The notes: generated by a model not told the origin, from the letters alone. Shown: positions 11,872-23,179, counted from the stretch's first letter. The stretch is 64,000 nt of DNA from Liriodendron chinense (GCA_003013855.2 PVNU02002353.1:558001-622000), one strand, 5' to 3'. Program-made: numbers and translations.

Positions 11872-12409
11872 TGTTGGTGAGCCTTCAAACTGGCTGTAAC
11901 CGAGTGGGTTCGGGTGACTGACTAGGAGGTCAAGCGCCCAACCTCGCCCAGTGAATTTTTCGATTTTAGGCCAAAACTCTTTGGATGTTTTTGGAGGGTT
12001 TCGGGCGCCCGAACTTGGACCTGTTGGGCGACCGACGATGACTCGGGCGCTCGACCCCGTGGCCCGATAGTTTGCGCGGTTTTGCGCTAATTGTTTCTAA
12101 TTCCGGGTTTCTCTTATAAAAGGGCTATAAACGGGATTAGGGTTAAGGCTAATACGTGTTCTACACTATTAGGGAGAGAAAGAGCATTTTGGGAGAGAGA
12201 AAAAGGGTTTTTCTCTTGGATTTATTGCTTCCAAGTTGGTTTTCTCTGTAATCTTCTGAATTTCATAGCGCATATTGTTGCTTTGTGCCGTGGTTTTTTC
12301 CCGCAATGGTTTTCCAAGTAAAATTTAGTTGTTCTCTGTGGTTGTTCTTTGTGTGTGCACGTGGTGATCGTTTGATTCAACTCTGTGCTTCCGCAAGGTT
12401 TTCCCAACA
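11872..12409 (+). repeat. 3' LTR of the copia element
   Basis: This 538-bp LTR, TGTTGG...CCAACA, is the partner of 3151-3645. It keeps a 43-bp segment missing from the 5' LTR, bounded by AACC on both sides. It is followed by the ATCTT duplication and then LINE sequence. Confidence 0.93.
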
Positions 12410-13110
12410 ATCTTGAGGCCAGGGAGATTCCTTTCGATTGAATTCTGTCATCCGCTAGCACTGCTCAGAGTAAGATCTTCGAGGTAAAAATTGCCAACTT
12501 GGGGGGCATTTTTGTATACTTGTGGCCCACCTAATAAATGGACCAAATTTTGGGGGCCAATTTGGTGAATTTCTTTCAACGGTCTATCTAAATTACATAC
12601 TTATGGCTCACCTGATAAATGGACCTTGATTTCATTTCGACTCCAATCTTCACAGGGGTAGACACGTGATGGCATCTTGGATGTTGCCCACATGTGCCAA
12701 TGACCACTCAATCTTGCAGAAAGCAGTTAGAAGGGAGCGCGCCATACCCATTGGCCTAAGAATTCTGATTGGTTGTTGCTCTGCATGGATCCCAAGCCGA
12801 TCTCACCGTGATTGCCACATAGGATTCTCTCATCCAGACATAACGGTCTTCTAAAGAGGAAAGCCAGCAACCTTCCTGTCTGATGCGCTCAAAGACCAAT
12901 TGAGGGAGGAGTGGGATAATAGGAGAATCTGAATTGAGCCCTTTGTTGCTCAAGACATCTTGGACCTTGAGGTCTTGGAACTCGGCTGGGATCTGGTTGG
13001 AGCACTATCTCTAAGAGGACCCACTTAGGTCCAATTGGGGACATATGACCACCCCTTTTGTAGAAAAAAAAAGTGTTTGGTCTCCCATTTTTCTTTCCAC
13101 ATCTCAATTA
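12410..13110 (-). mobile_element. LINE upstream part: RT linker and first half of zf-RVT
   Basis: This is the 5' half of the LINE whose 3' half is at 2063-3150. The minus strand encodes the post-RT linker (NKGLNSDSPIIPLLPQLVF, then EDRYVWMRESY and SVRSAW-like residues, about 12756-12960). The start of the zinc-binding domain follows (DDRIQSKGISLASR, about 12415-12460), ending exactly at the copia insertion. Small frameshifts separate the segments. The 5' end is lost before the hAT element at 13150. No endonuclease or catalytic RT core is left. Confidence 0.75.
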
Positions 13111-13149
13111 ACTCAACTCGCATTTCACTCCACAAATCCTACTCATAGT

Positions 13150-13917
13150 TAGAGGTGGGCAACGATCCGGGCCGAGTCGAGTTAGCCCTAGTTTGCTTTG
13201 GCTTGTTTTTGTACCACCGCAGTTTGTGGATCGGTTTGGTTTGGGTTTCAGACCGACCCATGCGGCCCGAGTTTGGTTTGCTCCAGAAAAATCTAGTTCA
13301 AGCCGGGATCGGTTTGGTCAAAAATTTCGAACCGGGCCGGGCCGAGTTCAAACAGGCAGCGGCTCTTTTTTATATTGTTTATTCAATTAGAAAAGAATTT
13401 AATAAGTAAGAAAAAAAAGTACAAACATATCTTACAATATGATGTTTAACATCCTCCAAAGGAGTGCAACTTCAAAATAGACATGTAAGAGTATTTTCCA
13501 AACAAAAGTAAACAAGCATAATTTTACAAGTGCAAGGAAACAGTGTGCATTCATGTATATGTATTATGTATTATCCATGTCATCATGTATATGTATTATC
13601 CATGCTGTCCATCTGTTTTACATATCATTTTAGGACATGGTCCCAAAATGGAATCATATCCAAAGCTCAAGTGGATCACACCTCGGGAAATAGTGTGCTT
13701 ATAATCTACGAGCCGAATCAAACCGAGCTGAATCAAATCGAGCTTCGAGCTGAGCTGAGCCGGTACTGCCCTAGTTTGAGCTTGGTTTGTTTTTTCAAAT
13801 GAACTTGACTCGGAGGCTTGGTTTGGTTTAAACTTCCATTCTAACCAATCCAAGCTGAGCTTTTTCGAACCAATCCGAGCTGAGCTTTCAAGCTGGCTTG
13901 GTTTGTGCCCAACTCTA
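13150..13917. mobile_element. hAT-type non-autonomous element
   Basis: The 768-bp element has imperfect terminal inverted repeats TAGAGGTGGGCAA and (reverse complement of the right end) TAGAGTTGGGCAC. It is flanked by a perfect 8-bp duplication CTCATAGT (13142-13149, 13918-13925). No transposase is visible. The ends are rich in 'gagccgag/ctcggct' and 'ggtttgg' subterminal repeats. A partial foldback core ('tccatctgttttacatatc', about 13590-13695) lies inside, so a foldback fragment was captured or inserted. Confidence 0.88.
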
Positions 13918-13925
13918 CTCATAGT

Positions 13926-14712
13926 AGTGACAACTGCTTTTTATTACTTTTATCATCCTCTCCTGCTTTCTTTTACTGTGTTTACCCACCTGGAGCGTCA
14001 GGCTCTATGAAATAAGGTCCACGATTGCACTTCATTTTCCTTTCTACAAGTCTCTAGTTTTGTGAAGTAAGGTTAGGACTAGATTTTCATTTTATTTTAC
14101 CTACCCAAGTACTCTGGCTTCAGAAAGTAAAGCTAGGATTGCATTAATTATTACTAATTTATTTTACTTTCTCAAAGGCATTTAGTTATGCTAGGGCAAG
14201 TAGTTCATTTTTCTTTTCTCTTTTTTTTGTTTTTTTGTTTTTTTGTTTTTTTTTTTATTATTATCTGCATGCCCAGCCTCTTGTAGGTTATGTGAAGCAT
14301 GACTAGAAGTACTAATACCAAAATTTTACCGAATTTGGCCCTAGAAAATCCTAAATTCCATTAAGTAGATACAACGTGTTGTGCAAGTTAAAAAGGGCAC
14401 CTAGCCTCTTTCTTTACTATCATTGTGGCCGTTACTCGAGATCTACGGTCGCAGATCAAACTGTGGGAATCAGTTGAGTTGGAAAATTTCATGATTCACC
14501 AAACTCCAATGTAATTCTATGATTCCTAGTCAAGCATAGATTTTGAGCTTCTTTATTCGACCAGTGGTGACTCCAATCAAACATATCACATCCGAGTAAA
14601 CACCACACTCTATTTACACCATGAAAAATTAAGGAAGTGCAAGCGGCTGCAACTTGGCGTGAACGCATTCACAATAGCTGATAAACTAGTAAACCATTTA
14701 TATTTATCGTTG
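13926..14712. other. Intergenic stretch, nothing recognised
   Basis: I see no open reading frame with family features here. T-rich runs lie at about 14213-14258, and the rest is AT-rich spacer. Confidence 0.5.
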
Positions 14713-15153
14713 TAGCAGAAGCACTTGTTGAAGTAGCTATAGCATGTCTGGAGGGACCAATCCTTACCAGCTCCCTACTTTAGGACTAGTTTCACCCTAT
14801 AGAGGTGGAGTGGTTCTACAGCAGTGCAGTCCCCAAGATTCTACGACCCAACTCAGGAGTCCCTCGCTACGTGTATATTTTTAAATATTTTTAATGGAGC
14901 TTTTAGAAATCAAATTAGTGCAATGTTTTTTAAAATTATGGCACATTTTTTTAATAAATTGTTCTAAGCGTTTTCTCTTTAATTTAGAACCATTACAGAA
15001 AGACCTCTAGGTGGGCCGGTAGAATCATGGGGACTGCTATGCTAGCTATTGAACCATTGCATCTTTCTAGGTTGCAACTAGTCCCAAAGATATTGACCTG
15101 GTAATGATTAGTTCCCTCCAACGACCTACAGCTGCTTCAACAAAGTGCTTCTA
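14713..15153. mobile_element. Foldback MITE, AGCAGAAGCACTT cap
   Basis: The left end 'tagcagaagcacttgttgaa' and the reverse complement of the right end 'tagaagcactttgttgaagc' match with small gaps over about 60 bp (continuing through 'ggagggac.aatc.ttaccag'). The 441-bp element is non-coding. I could not define a confident target duplication. It lacks the 'ccgtccatcc' core and is therefore a separate MITE family. Confidence 0.7.
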
Positions 15154-15955
15154 GTGTTACTAAAGAGGAAAGGAAAGAAAGAAAAAAAAGAAAAAGTCTA
15201 TCGTTCGTTAGCTGCACATAGCAACCACCATCCAATGAGTAAGATCTTTTATGTTCTTCACCTCTTAGAGTTAATAGGTGAGACAATATTAGATCTACAA
15301 TTCCACACCGTCCAATGAATCCTGTCATTGATGACGATGTTCCAAAGTCCAGTAGAGTCTACCACGTGTTAAGTATAAAGGCCCCTCCCTAAAGAGTGAG
15401 GTGGATGTAGATAATACCTGTGATAACTTATCCATGGCCCATTTGGCGGTGGCCAACCTCATAATCATGAAGATGGTTGAGACTCATGGCCCAATTTACA
15501 ACTATTTCCCAAATTGTCCTGGTCCATAATCCAAAACAATCAGAATAGATCAGGTTCCCATGTAGATCGAGTTTAGCCAGGGAGTGACACTGACCCATCA
15601 ATCCTAACCGTTGAATAGAGTCATCTTATGTACATTCAGGCCAAGATAACTGATCCATAAATCAACCAAAGTGATCCTTTGAGATCATAAGCAATCCAAT
15701 GGTATTACATCCAATTGATGATAACCATTCTCGCAGTGTGTAGAACAAATTGTTAGGATCACCCGATTGGTATTATTGTTTGGAGGTGGCCCATGAAGAG
15801 TGGGGTCGTCTGAATGGACAGTCAAATCATCTTGGTGTGTATGCTGACACAGTAGCCTACTTGAGCATTTCTCATTAGTTTCAGTACTGATAGTGCTGTT
15901 CAAAGAATTAAATAAAATAGAAGTACGAGTAGATCAGAAGAATAGGAGAACTTAC
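15154..15955. other. Downstream/intronic spacer of the orphan ankyrin exon
   Basis: On the minus strand this follows the splice donor of the exon at 15956-16352, so it would be intron. No second ankyrin exon is recognisable in any frame here. Confidence 0.5.
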
Positions 15956-16352
15956 CAGGAGAGGCATCGACTGGAAGGTTTATTTCCAGTAATTTCATCA
16001 CAACAGGCTCGTGATAGTTTGTTATTGCCTCCATCAGAAAAGTGTTCCCTTTGTTATTTGCTGTCTTCAGGCTCGTGGGGTGCATCCAAGTAATCAGAAG
16101 CTCGACAACCCTGAGTTGGCCAGTCCTTGCAGCGCAATGTAGAGGAGTGTCGCCTTTTTCGTTTGCCTGCATGATAAGGGATATGCGCCGGGCCAAGATC
16201 TCATTCACAAACTCCAAATGTCCTGCCCTTGCAGCAATGTGCAGGATAGTGTTGCGTTGCGGAGCTGTGGAATCGAGGGCATCCTCATCAGCTAGATCGA
16301 TCAGAGTTTGGACATCTCCCGTCCTTGCTGCAATGTACAATTCTTTATCCAT
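15956..16352 (-). CDS. Orphan first exon of an ankyrin-repeat (ACD6/ITN1-like) gene
   Basis: The exon encodes 132 residues from MDKELYIAARTGD. About four ankyrin repeats are visible, each with a clear TPLH- or TxLH-type start: 'NTILHIAARAGHLEFVNEIL', 'GDTPLHCAARTGQLRVVELL', 'GNTFLMEAITNYHEPVVMKLL'. It ends at a good donor (CCTG|GTAAGT, minus strand, GT at 15955-15954) in phase 1, which is also the exon-1 phase of the two complete family members in this window. In the ACD6-like family such an exon is followed by more ankyrin repeats and a PGG membrane domain. None is found between this exon and the left window edge, which is filled by retrotransposons. It is therefore either a gene with a giant intron or a relic; I favour relic. 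Confidence 0.6.
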
Positions 16353-16816
16353 ACTCTCTCTCTCTCTCTTTCTCTCTCCCCGTACAATCTGCCATGATAG
16401 GCGGTCCCAGTGAATTTTTTTTTTTTGTCAACAAAAGAACGGCTAATACATTCAGGTATATATGTGCCAAGGCTTACTGAAAGAATAGCAACAAACAAAA
16501 GGTGCAATTGCTGATGACGCTATAGCAAAAGACTAGCTGGTTACTAATTTCTGATCGCTCCTGCTTCAGTTCATAACAACGTAAAAAATACAACGAAGAT
16601 CATAGATGGAAAGTGATACATACCTGAACTGACAATTGATACAGAAGCAATGCATGGGCACCACGGGTTTACACCACATATATACATACGTTTGGCACAT
16701 AGGACAAGGCATCATCGTTCATCACAGAGAAAGTTATTGTATTACTTTAGTAGGTTACACCTTTGCATGTACAAGGGAAGCGGATTGCTGTGGCATGGCG
16801 TGTGCATGATCACCAA
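16353..16816. other. 5' flank of the orphan ankyrin exon
   Basis: A CT-rich tract (16352-16380) lies immediately before the start codon on the minus strand, plausibly 5' UTR. A T-run lies at 16418-16428. Nothing else is recognised. Confidence 0.4.
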
Positions 16817-17232
16817 GTTCTGTTGGCACCCACCATGATCTATGTGTAATATTCACACAGTCCATCCATTTTGTGAGATAAATTTAGGGCATGAAACAAA
16901 AAAAAAAAAAATGAGACAAATATTCCAAATCTCAAGTGGACCACACCACAAAAAGTAATTTTGACACTGACACCTATCATTGCCATCCAACCTGTTCATA
17001 AGGTTACACAAAACTAGATAAAGTGCAAACACAAATATTAGCTTGATCCAAAACTTTTGTGGCCCCAAAAGGTATTCAATGGTAGACGTTCAATCTCCCC
17101 TGCTTTCTATAGTGTGGTCCACTTAAGATTTAGATCTGCCTGATTTATGGGCCTATGCCCTAAGCTGATCTCGCAAATGAGTGGATAGTGTGGTGTGGAT
17201 ATTACACATAGATCATGTTGTGCCTACAGAAC
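16817..17232. mobile_element. Foldback element, GTTCTGT(A/T)GGCAC cap
   Basis: The 416-bp element has long inverted ends: 'gttctgttggcacccaccat' on the left and, reverse-complemented, 'gttctgtaggcacaacatga' on the right. Both continue through 'gatctatgtgtaatat.cacac' into the shared core ('gtccatccattt..', 'caagtggaccacaccac', 'agcttgatccaaaacttttg'). It is non-coding. A clear target duplication was not identified. Confidence 0.8.
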
Positions 17233-17622
17233 ATGGCGACGTCAACATATCATGGAGAACACACACACACAGAGACCCTTGATTGATCACTCAACTGCCA
17301 CAATGTCAATTGTAGCTGATGTAGAGCGGGTCGCCGATTATTTCATGGCCCAGGATTGACCAAAAGAAGATCAGTTGGGGTCGGAAGTGATCCGAACCAT
17401 CAGGATAACAAAACGGTCGTATCTCGCAATCCGGAATGAGTTTCTGGATATATAATATATGATTTTGTAGCTCAAGCTACTTTAGCCACCCAACCCCATT
17501 ATGCCAGGTTGCCCATGCCGGAACCGCGAGATTCGACCAGATTGACAGTCATTAGGCTAGTTTTATTTCAATTTTACTATTTATAGTAAGTTTTAATTTG
17601 ATCATAACTTTTGATCAGTAAG
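17233..17622. other. Spacer between foldback and TRIM
   Basis: No recognised gene or repeat. The sequence is non-coding up to the GTAAG duplication at 17618-17622. Confidence 0.4.
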
Positions 17623-17707
17623 TGTTACGATCCCAAGGGTTTAAGAGCCTAGCTTTACACGTTCCATCAATCCTGAGGATTTTGGCGCATTGGTTAGGTT
17701 CTTAACA
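17623..17707 (+). repeat. TRIM LTR 1
   Basis: 85 bp, TG...CA, followed by primer-binding site 17710-17722. Confidence 0.92.
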
Positions 17708-17709
17708 AT

Positions 17710-17722
17710 TGGTATCAAAGCC
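17710..17722 (+). other. TRIM primer-binding site
   Basis: The sequence 'tggtatcaaagcc' differs by one base from the usual initiator tRNA-Met complement. It is repeated after LTR 2 at about 20852-20864. Confidence 0.85.
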
Positions 17723-17761
17723 AACATCACGTCTCGTGTTCGAGTCACGGAAGGGGCAACC

Positions 17762-19356
17762 TGTAACGACCCGAGATTTTCGACTCTCGTGTATAATACG
17801 ACGGCCGAATTCCCAAGTAATTTATGGAATAACTAATTTGTCAAATAATAAAATATAGCATTCAAGCACAATGGCGGCAACAATTATCATCTTATTCTAT
17901 CAAACTTACTACGTCATCATCAATGTTTAAATAAAGGAACCAACCAATATCCATACTGATTAATTAAAATACAAAACCATGCCTTCTCTTGAAGACTTAT
18001 TACAATCCCATAAATGTATCAACTACTCAAAAGAAATATTTAATAAATGATAACATCAATTAAGTTTATCTAACATCGTCATCCGCCATGTGATTGTACG
18101 AACATCGAACTCTTTTCCTTAAAAATCGGGTTCAATACCTGGATCTTCACCTGCATCATCTAAATTGTGTTTGGGATAGCGTTAAACGCTATCATAGTGG
18201 GGAATATTTCCTCCAAGACAATCAAGAATAATAATAACGGTACAGAGTAAACGCAAGCAGTATATTATCATTTAATCAAATCAAAACAACCAACTAAAAA
18301 TCTTTGTTAATGCGATGCATGGAATGCATACTCTAGCTAAGGCACCCTGGCTAGAATCACAATACATGAAGTGGGAGACTCCCTGTTACGACTTCATGCT
18401 AGCCACTAGTCACCAGAGGTTCCTGAGAAACGAGACGCTCATAGCCCAAATCTACACGTGACAGTGTACGAGAGAAATAGGACGCTCTAGCCTATTCTCA
18501 ATTCCGTACACCCACATGGAGCCAAGTGAATGCATGACTTTAGTTTCACATTTATTTAAGTGTTTCGCATACAACCGATTTAAATAAAACTCAATGGTCA
18601 CTATGGGGAGTTGCAAGCAACCCAGCATATACCGACAGCACGGGATTAGTGTCCATAGCACCAACCCCGGCTCATGAGAATTTGTATACCATTAGTGTCC
18701 ACTCATTGTTCCGTTTTATGATTTCATCATGTCCCAAAAAGCCAATGTTGTACATCATGACCAAATTCATTAAAATACCCATGTACTGTAAATGGATCAA
18801 ATCAAGCATCATGTACATGTAAGGATCCATTAACAAACAATCACTTCATTCTCTTAGTTAAGTCAAGATATATTCTTCCATCATGGACACCTCTCACGGG
18901 TTCCATCTCTCTACATCGAATAATTTTACCAACTTAGGGACAAAGAGTATACAATAATGGGATGTCCATATGATGATCTTATACACATATTTCATACCAT
19001 AATATAAAAACCAATGTTACTTGTAATACATGGACTAAGAAAATAAGGGCATAGATTTCACAAAAATAAATAACACAAATACACATGCTTCTTAGTAAAA
19101 AATCTGAAAAAAAGAATCACATCACCATATAATGATATTCATTACAAATCTCACATCAAACTTCATGTTATATGGATAAGTAATTCAAAACAAAACAACT
19201 TCACATGCCACAAAAGAAACTTATGATAATCGTGATATTATTAATGAAAGGCTTGAAGGAAAATCCCACCTTATGATGGACTAAGACGAAGAGGGTTGTA
19301 GAAGATCCTAGCCGCTGGAAAAATATGAGAAAGAACTCTCTTCTTCGTCTTCTTCT

Positions 19357-19402
<46 letters not shown>

Positions 19403-20547
19403 AGGGCATGGAGGCTAGGGTTAGGAGAAGGATTTGGAGGGGCGTAGTAGAAATATGGAGAGGGATGTGCACGCGAGGTCTTGTGTAACAACTTCTTGAG
19501 GTGGATTTCTCAAATCTCAATATTCGGGTGATCTTTGATTAATTCCAATCCGTTCATCTTATCATGCTCGAAGAGTAGAGTCAGAATACGTAAATTTCTT
19601 GATGATCCACATTCTAGATTGGCCAATCCTTGAAAATGGCCTGACGGGTGCTAAAATGGGCTAGATTTCAATTAACGGTCTATGCTTGATGATCAGGGCC
19701 CAAATTTTGAAAAAATATGTAGTCATGATAGGCAAACAATTGTACAAAGTTTAGTGGTTGATTGATGGTGAGAAATGCCTAGATCTGAAATTTGAACTTT
19801 TGGCGAAAAATGAAGGGGCTGGCTTTGTGATTCAACGGTGTAAGATTATAGATCGGGGTCCAAATTTTGTGTAAACTCGTAGTCATATGAGTATAATAAG
19901 TGGTCCAAATTTGAGAAGCGATTGATGGTGAGAAGTGGGTAAATTGAAAGGTTCAGATTTAAAAAGAGTTAGTAACTCATTAATTTCTAAAACAGGATAA
20001 ATTCGCGCATAAGAAAAATGCTTATCAAGGTGGGGCACTCAAATCACACTATTGGTTCATGATAAAGACAATCCAAGTCACTCATATGAAGAGAAATATT
20101 CGACTACGACTAACCATCTACTTTCCTCACTCGATGGACATGAAAATCAAGGGTTAAGGGCTGATTTGACAATTGGACCACTTCTACTATGATTTAAGGG
20201 CTGAAATTTGATATGTATGGTTAATATGTGCCCAAAAGCTTAAATCCAAGGTTTTGCGTGAAAGTGATCGTCAGAAACTATAATACTTAAAAATGGCATC
20301 TTAACTTAAGTTTAACTAATGGTATTTTCGTAATTATCTGAAAAGTGAGTGATTTTTAAAATCTGCTCTTTCTACGATGTTTATGGGATCATTCTAAGCA
20401 ACTTTTGTAAAGGGTCCCCTATCGGATCTCCTACGGATGTCCTACTATTCGCAAATCAACGGTAAATGTACGATAATTAATAAAAAATAAATTAAAAATG
20501 AATTTTCAAAAATTTTCAAATAAATCTCGAAAATCTGGGGCGTTACA
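17762..20547 (+). mobile_element. 2.8-kb solo-LTR-like insertion (probable Ty3-gypsy)
   Basis: It starts TGTAACGACCCGAG and ends CTGGGGCGTTACA. A perfect duplication CAACC lies at 17757-17761 and 20548-20552. It is inserted in the first internal region of the TRIM. No coding domain is present. A (CT)n tract lies at 19362-19401. The termini resemble those of the 5628-10439 insertion, suggesting the same superfamily. Confidence 0.82.
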
Positions 20548-20764
20548 CAACCTGTGGAAAGGGCAACCTGGACCAGAGTGAAAGCCGCCACGGCATGGAA
20601 AGGTCTACCTGAGCAACCAGAGTGAAGCCACCAAGTGGAAAGGGCTACCTGGATAACCAGAGTGCAGCCGCCATGCCCTAGAAAGGGCTACCTGGAATAG
20701 AGGTCAGAGTGAGTGCCACCACAGAGTGGGCCATCGTGGACGTCGGCTGCAGAGCGTGGTGGAA

Positions 20765-20849
20765 TGTTACGATCCTAAGGGTTTAAGAGCCTAGCTTTAC
20801 ACGTTCCATCAATCATGGGGCTTTTGGCGCATTGGTTAGGTTCTTAACA
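20765..20849 (+). repeat. TRIM LTR 2 (shared middle LTR)
   Basis: 85 bp, with a few substitutions against LTR 1 and LTR 3. Confidence 0.92.
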
Positions 20850-21115
20850 ATTGGTATCAAAGCCAACATCACGTCTCGTGTTCGAGTCACGGAAGGGGCG
20901 ACCTGTGGAAAGGGCAACCTCGACCAGAGTGAAAGCCGCCACGACGTGGAAAGGGCTACCCGAGCAACCAGAGTGAAGCCGCCAAGTGGATATGGCTACC
21001 TGGATAACCAGAGTGCAGCTACCATGCCCTGGAAAGGGCTACCTGGAATAGATGCCAAAGCGAGTGCCACCACAGAGTGGGCCGCCGTGGACGTCGACTG
21101 TGGAGCGTGGTGGAA

Positions 21116-21200
21116 TGTTACGATCCCAAGGGTTTAAGAGCCTAGCTTTACACATTCCATCAATCCTGAGGCTTTTGGCGCATTGGTTAGGTTCTTAACA
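21116..21200 (+). repeat. TRIM LTR 3
   Basis: 85 bp, ends TTCTTAACA, followed by the GTAAG duplication. Confidence 0.92.
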
Positions 21201-21344
21201 GTAAGGTTTTAGAGTTTGTGCCCAACATGAAAATAGCTTAGAATAATTAGTAGAACAACGTGGTTGTGCCCGTTTGAAAACTTTTTATTTTTGGCCGAAG
21301 ATTGAGAGACTTCTATAAATCAATTAATACACAAACAAGGATTT

Positions 21345-21530
21345 GAATATCCGTATTGTATCGGCCGATGTGGGTGTATCGTATCCCTATCGGCTCGACA
21401 CGATACGTGATACGGCCCTATATCGGGCGTATCGGTAACGGTTGTACCGAATCGGGCGATACGCCCCATATCGGGACCGATATTTGGTACGTGTATCGGT
21501 CTGATCGATACCCATCCAGAATCCCACAAA
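21345..21530. repeat. Cluster of GATACG/CGTATC palindromic motifs (left)
   Basis: A dense run of 'gtatcg', 'cgatac', 'gatacggcc' and 'gcgtatcgg' variants on both strands. A second cluster of the same motifs lies at 25560-25675. Such subterminal motif clusters often mark the ends of DNA transposons. Whether the two form one 4.3-kb element is uncertain. Confidence 0.55.
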
Positions 21531-21872
21531 AAAAAAAAAAAAAGGATTCGCGCTATTTTTTTGCGAGATTAGCCAATATTTTCATGGATTTAAGGTCGAA
21601 GATCTAAGGGTTGCATAATCACCGAAAATTTGGAAAAAAAAAGAAAGAGGGAAAAGCTTCAAGAGGGGATTTCGGTACCTGAAATTTGGTGGGCCAATCG
21701 ATCTTCCAATTTGCGATCTTGGTGGGCCACTTGATCTTTCAATTTGTGATCCTGCAATTTGGTGGGCCACTCAATCTTCTGATTTCCTGCCGTAACCCGT
21801 AAGTCCCTAAAAACAGAATTTGGGTTTTCCCTCCTAAACCCTCTCCCCTCTGGGTTATCTCTGCTGGAAAAG

Positions 21873-23105
21873 GAGTGCGCATCGTCTGTCTGGATAGCAC
21901 AAGAAAATCCAGCGGTCGCTTCTCGTTCGGCCACGTCATTTCCGTTATCTCCATCTCACAAAATATCCCGTATTTGTATCATCAGGTACATTGCGTGCTA
22001 CATAGCACATCTTTTAACGTATGGAGCTTCACCGCCCTTCACCATAACCTTTGTCTTACATCCACACCGTCTATCAATTTTTCCAAATAGATTTAGAGCA
22101 TAGTTCCAAAAATAAGGTATATCCAAATCTCAAGTGGACCACACCAAAAGAAGTAGTCAGGATTACAAAAACTTTGGTTGAAACCCTCCTCCGGCCAAGC
22201 GTGACGCTTCATCTAACATCTAACCAGTTCATAAGTCCACCCATACCTGGATGAAGGTACAACACAAATATCTGCTTGATCAGAGCCGTCTAGGCCCTAT
22301 GAAGTTTTCAACGATAGTATCAATTCCACTTTTTGCTATGGTGTGTTCCAGTTGAGCTTTGAATCTAACTTGTTTTTAGGTTTACATCCTGGAAAGATCT
22401 GAAAAATCATATGGACGGTGTGGATCTAAGAAATAAGTCATCATGTGCCGCGTAAATTTCCCACCTAAAGCAATTCCGCTCTTAACTAGAGAGAAGAAAA
22501 TCGAACAGTTGAAAGGTGGAACTTCTGTGGGGTCCATCATGATGTATGTATTAGATCCACACAGTTCAATCATTTTGTTTCATACCTTTTAGTCACAAGG
22601 CTGAAAATAAATCAGATCCAAGGCTCAAGTGGGCCACACGACGGGAAAGAGTGGGAAATGAACACCTACCATTGAAAACTTCTTGTTGCAATAGACAGCT
22701 CTGATCAAGCTGATGTTTGTGGTTTCCCTCAATCAAGGTCTAAGTGACCTTATGAAGGGGTTAGATGGCAAATAAACCTCAAAGTGGACCGTAGGAAGGT
22801 TTCAATGTTTCGTTCAATCCCATGCTTTCTGTTGTGTGGTCCACTTGAGCTTTGGATGTGCTTCATTTTTTATTTTATGCTTTAGAATAATCTGAAAAAT
22901 TGATGGACGGTTCTGATCTAACAGATAAATTAGGATGAGGCTCAGGGAAATTCCACACTGTAAAAGTGGGTTGTGTAGCACGCAATCTATACATGAGAGA
23001 GAAAATCGGCTGGTTTTTCTAGCTGACGTCATTCGCTATGACGTCTACCAATGAGAATAGACGGCACTGAATTTTTCTTCTTTTCAACACAGACGATCCT
23101 CACTC
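21873..23105 (+). mobile_element. Mutator-type non-autonomous element, copy 1
   Basis: The 1233-bp element has terminal inverted repeats GAGTGCGCATCGTCTG (left) and GAGTGAGGATCGTCTG (right, reverse-complemented). A perfect 9-bp duplication CTGGAAAAG lies at 21864-21872 and 23106-23114. A second copy in opposite orientation lies at 60045-61270 with its own 9-bp duplication. Internally it carries two foldback-core units (about 22040-22440 and 22530-22930) at the same places as copy 2, so these were captured before amplification. The 9-bp duplication indicates the Mutator superfamily. No transposase. Confidence 0.92.
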
Positions 23106-23179
23106 CTGGAAAAGGGGTTCCAAACCCCTTTAATCGGAAGGGGATTCCATGGGAAGGTCTTTTGCACGATGTTTGTACG

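Larger units (their letters stand above)
3151..12409 (+). mobile_element. Decayed Ty1-copia retrotransposon (Tnt1/Tork-like)
   Basis: The element has 5' and 3' LTRs beginning TGTTGG and ending CCAACA, with a perfect 5-bp target duplication ATCTT at 3146-3150 and 12410-12414. A primer-binding site complementary to initiator tRNA-Met follows the 5' LTR. Gag and Pol relics read in copia order: gag, zinc knuckle, integrase, RT, RNase H. The protease region is missing between the zinc knuckle and the GAG-pre-integrase domain. The body is split by a 4.8-kb insertion at 5628-10439. Many stops and frameshifts make it incapable of transposition by itself. It sits inside a LINE. Confidence 0.93.
17623..21200 (+). 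mobile_element. Tandem TRIM retrotransposon with three LTRs
   Basis: Three 85-bp LTRs (17623-17707, 20765-20849, 21116-21200) start TGTTACGATCC and end TTCTTAACA. They are separated by two internal regions that are each 266 bp once the nested insertion is removed. A tRNA-Met-type primer-binding site 'tggtatcaaagcc' follows the first and second LTRs. A purine-rich 'gtggtggaa' precedes the second and third. The whole array is flanked by a perfect 5-bp duplication GTAAG (17618-17622, 21201-21205). This is the structure of a terminal-repeat retrotransposon in miniature. The internal region contains imperfect 'gaaagggctacctgg' repeats and no credible protein. Confidence 0.93.

Noticed and set aside
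12756..12953. Possible stand-alone small gene
   Set aside because: It is the RT-to-zinc-binding linker of a LINE, continuous with neighbouring LINE segments.
20832..21137. 101-codon plus-strand open frame
   Set aside because: Lies entirely in the second TRIM internal region and LTRs; no family features, and the first internal region does not conserve it.
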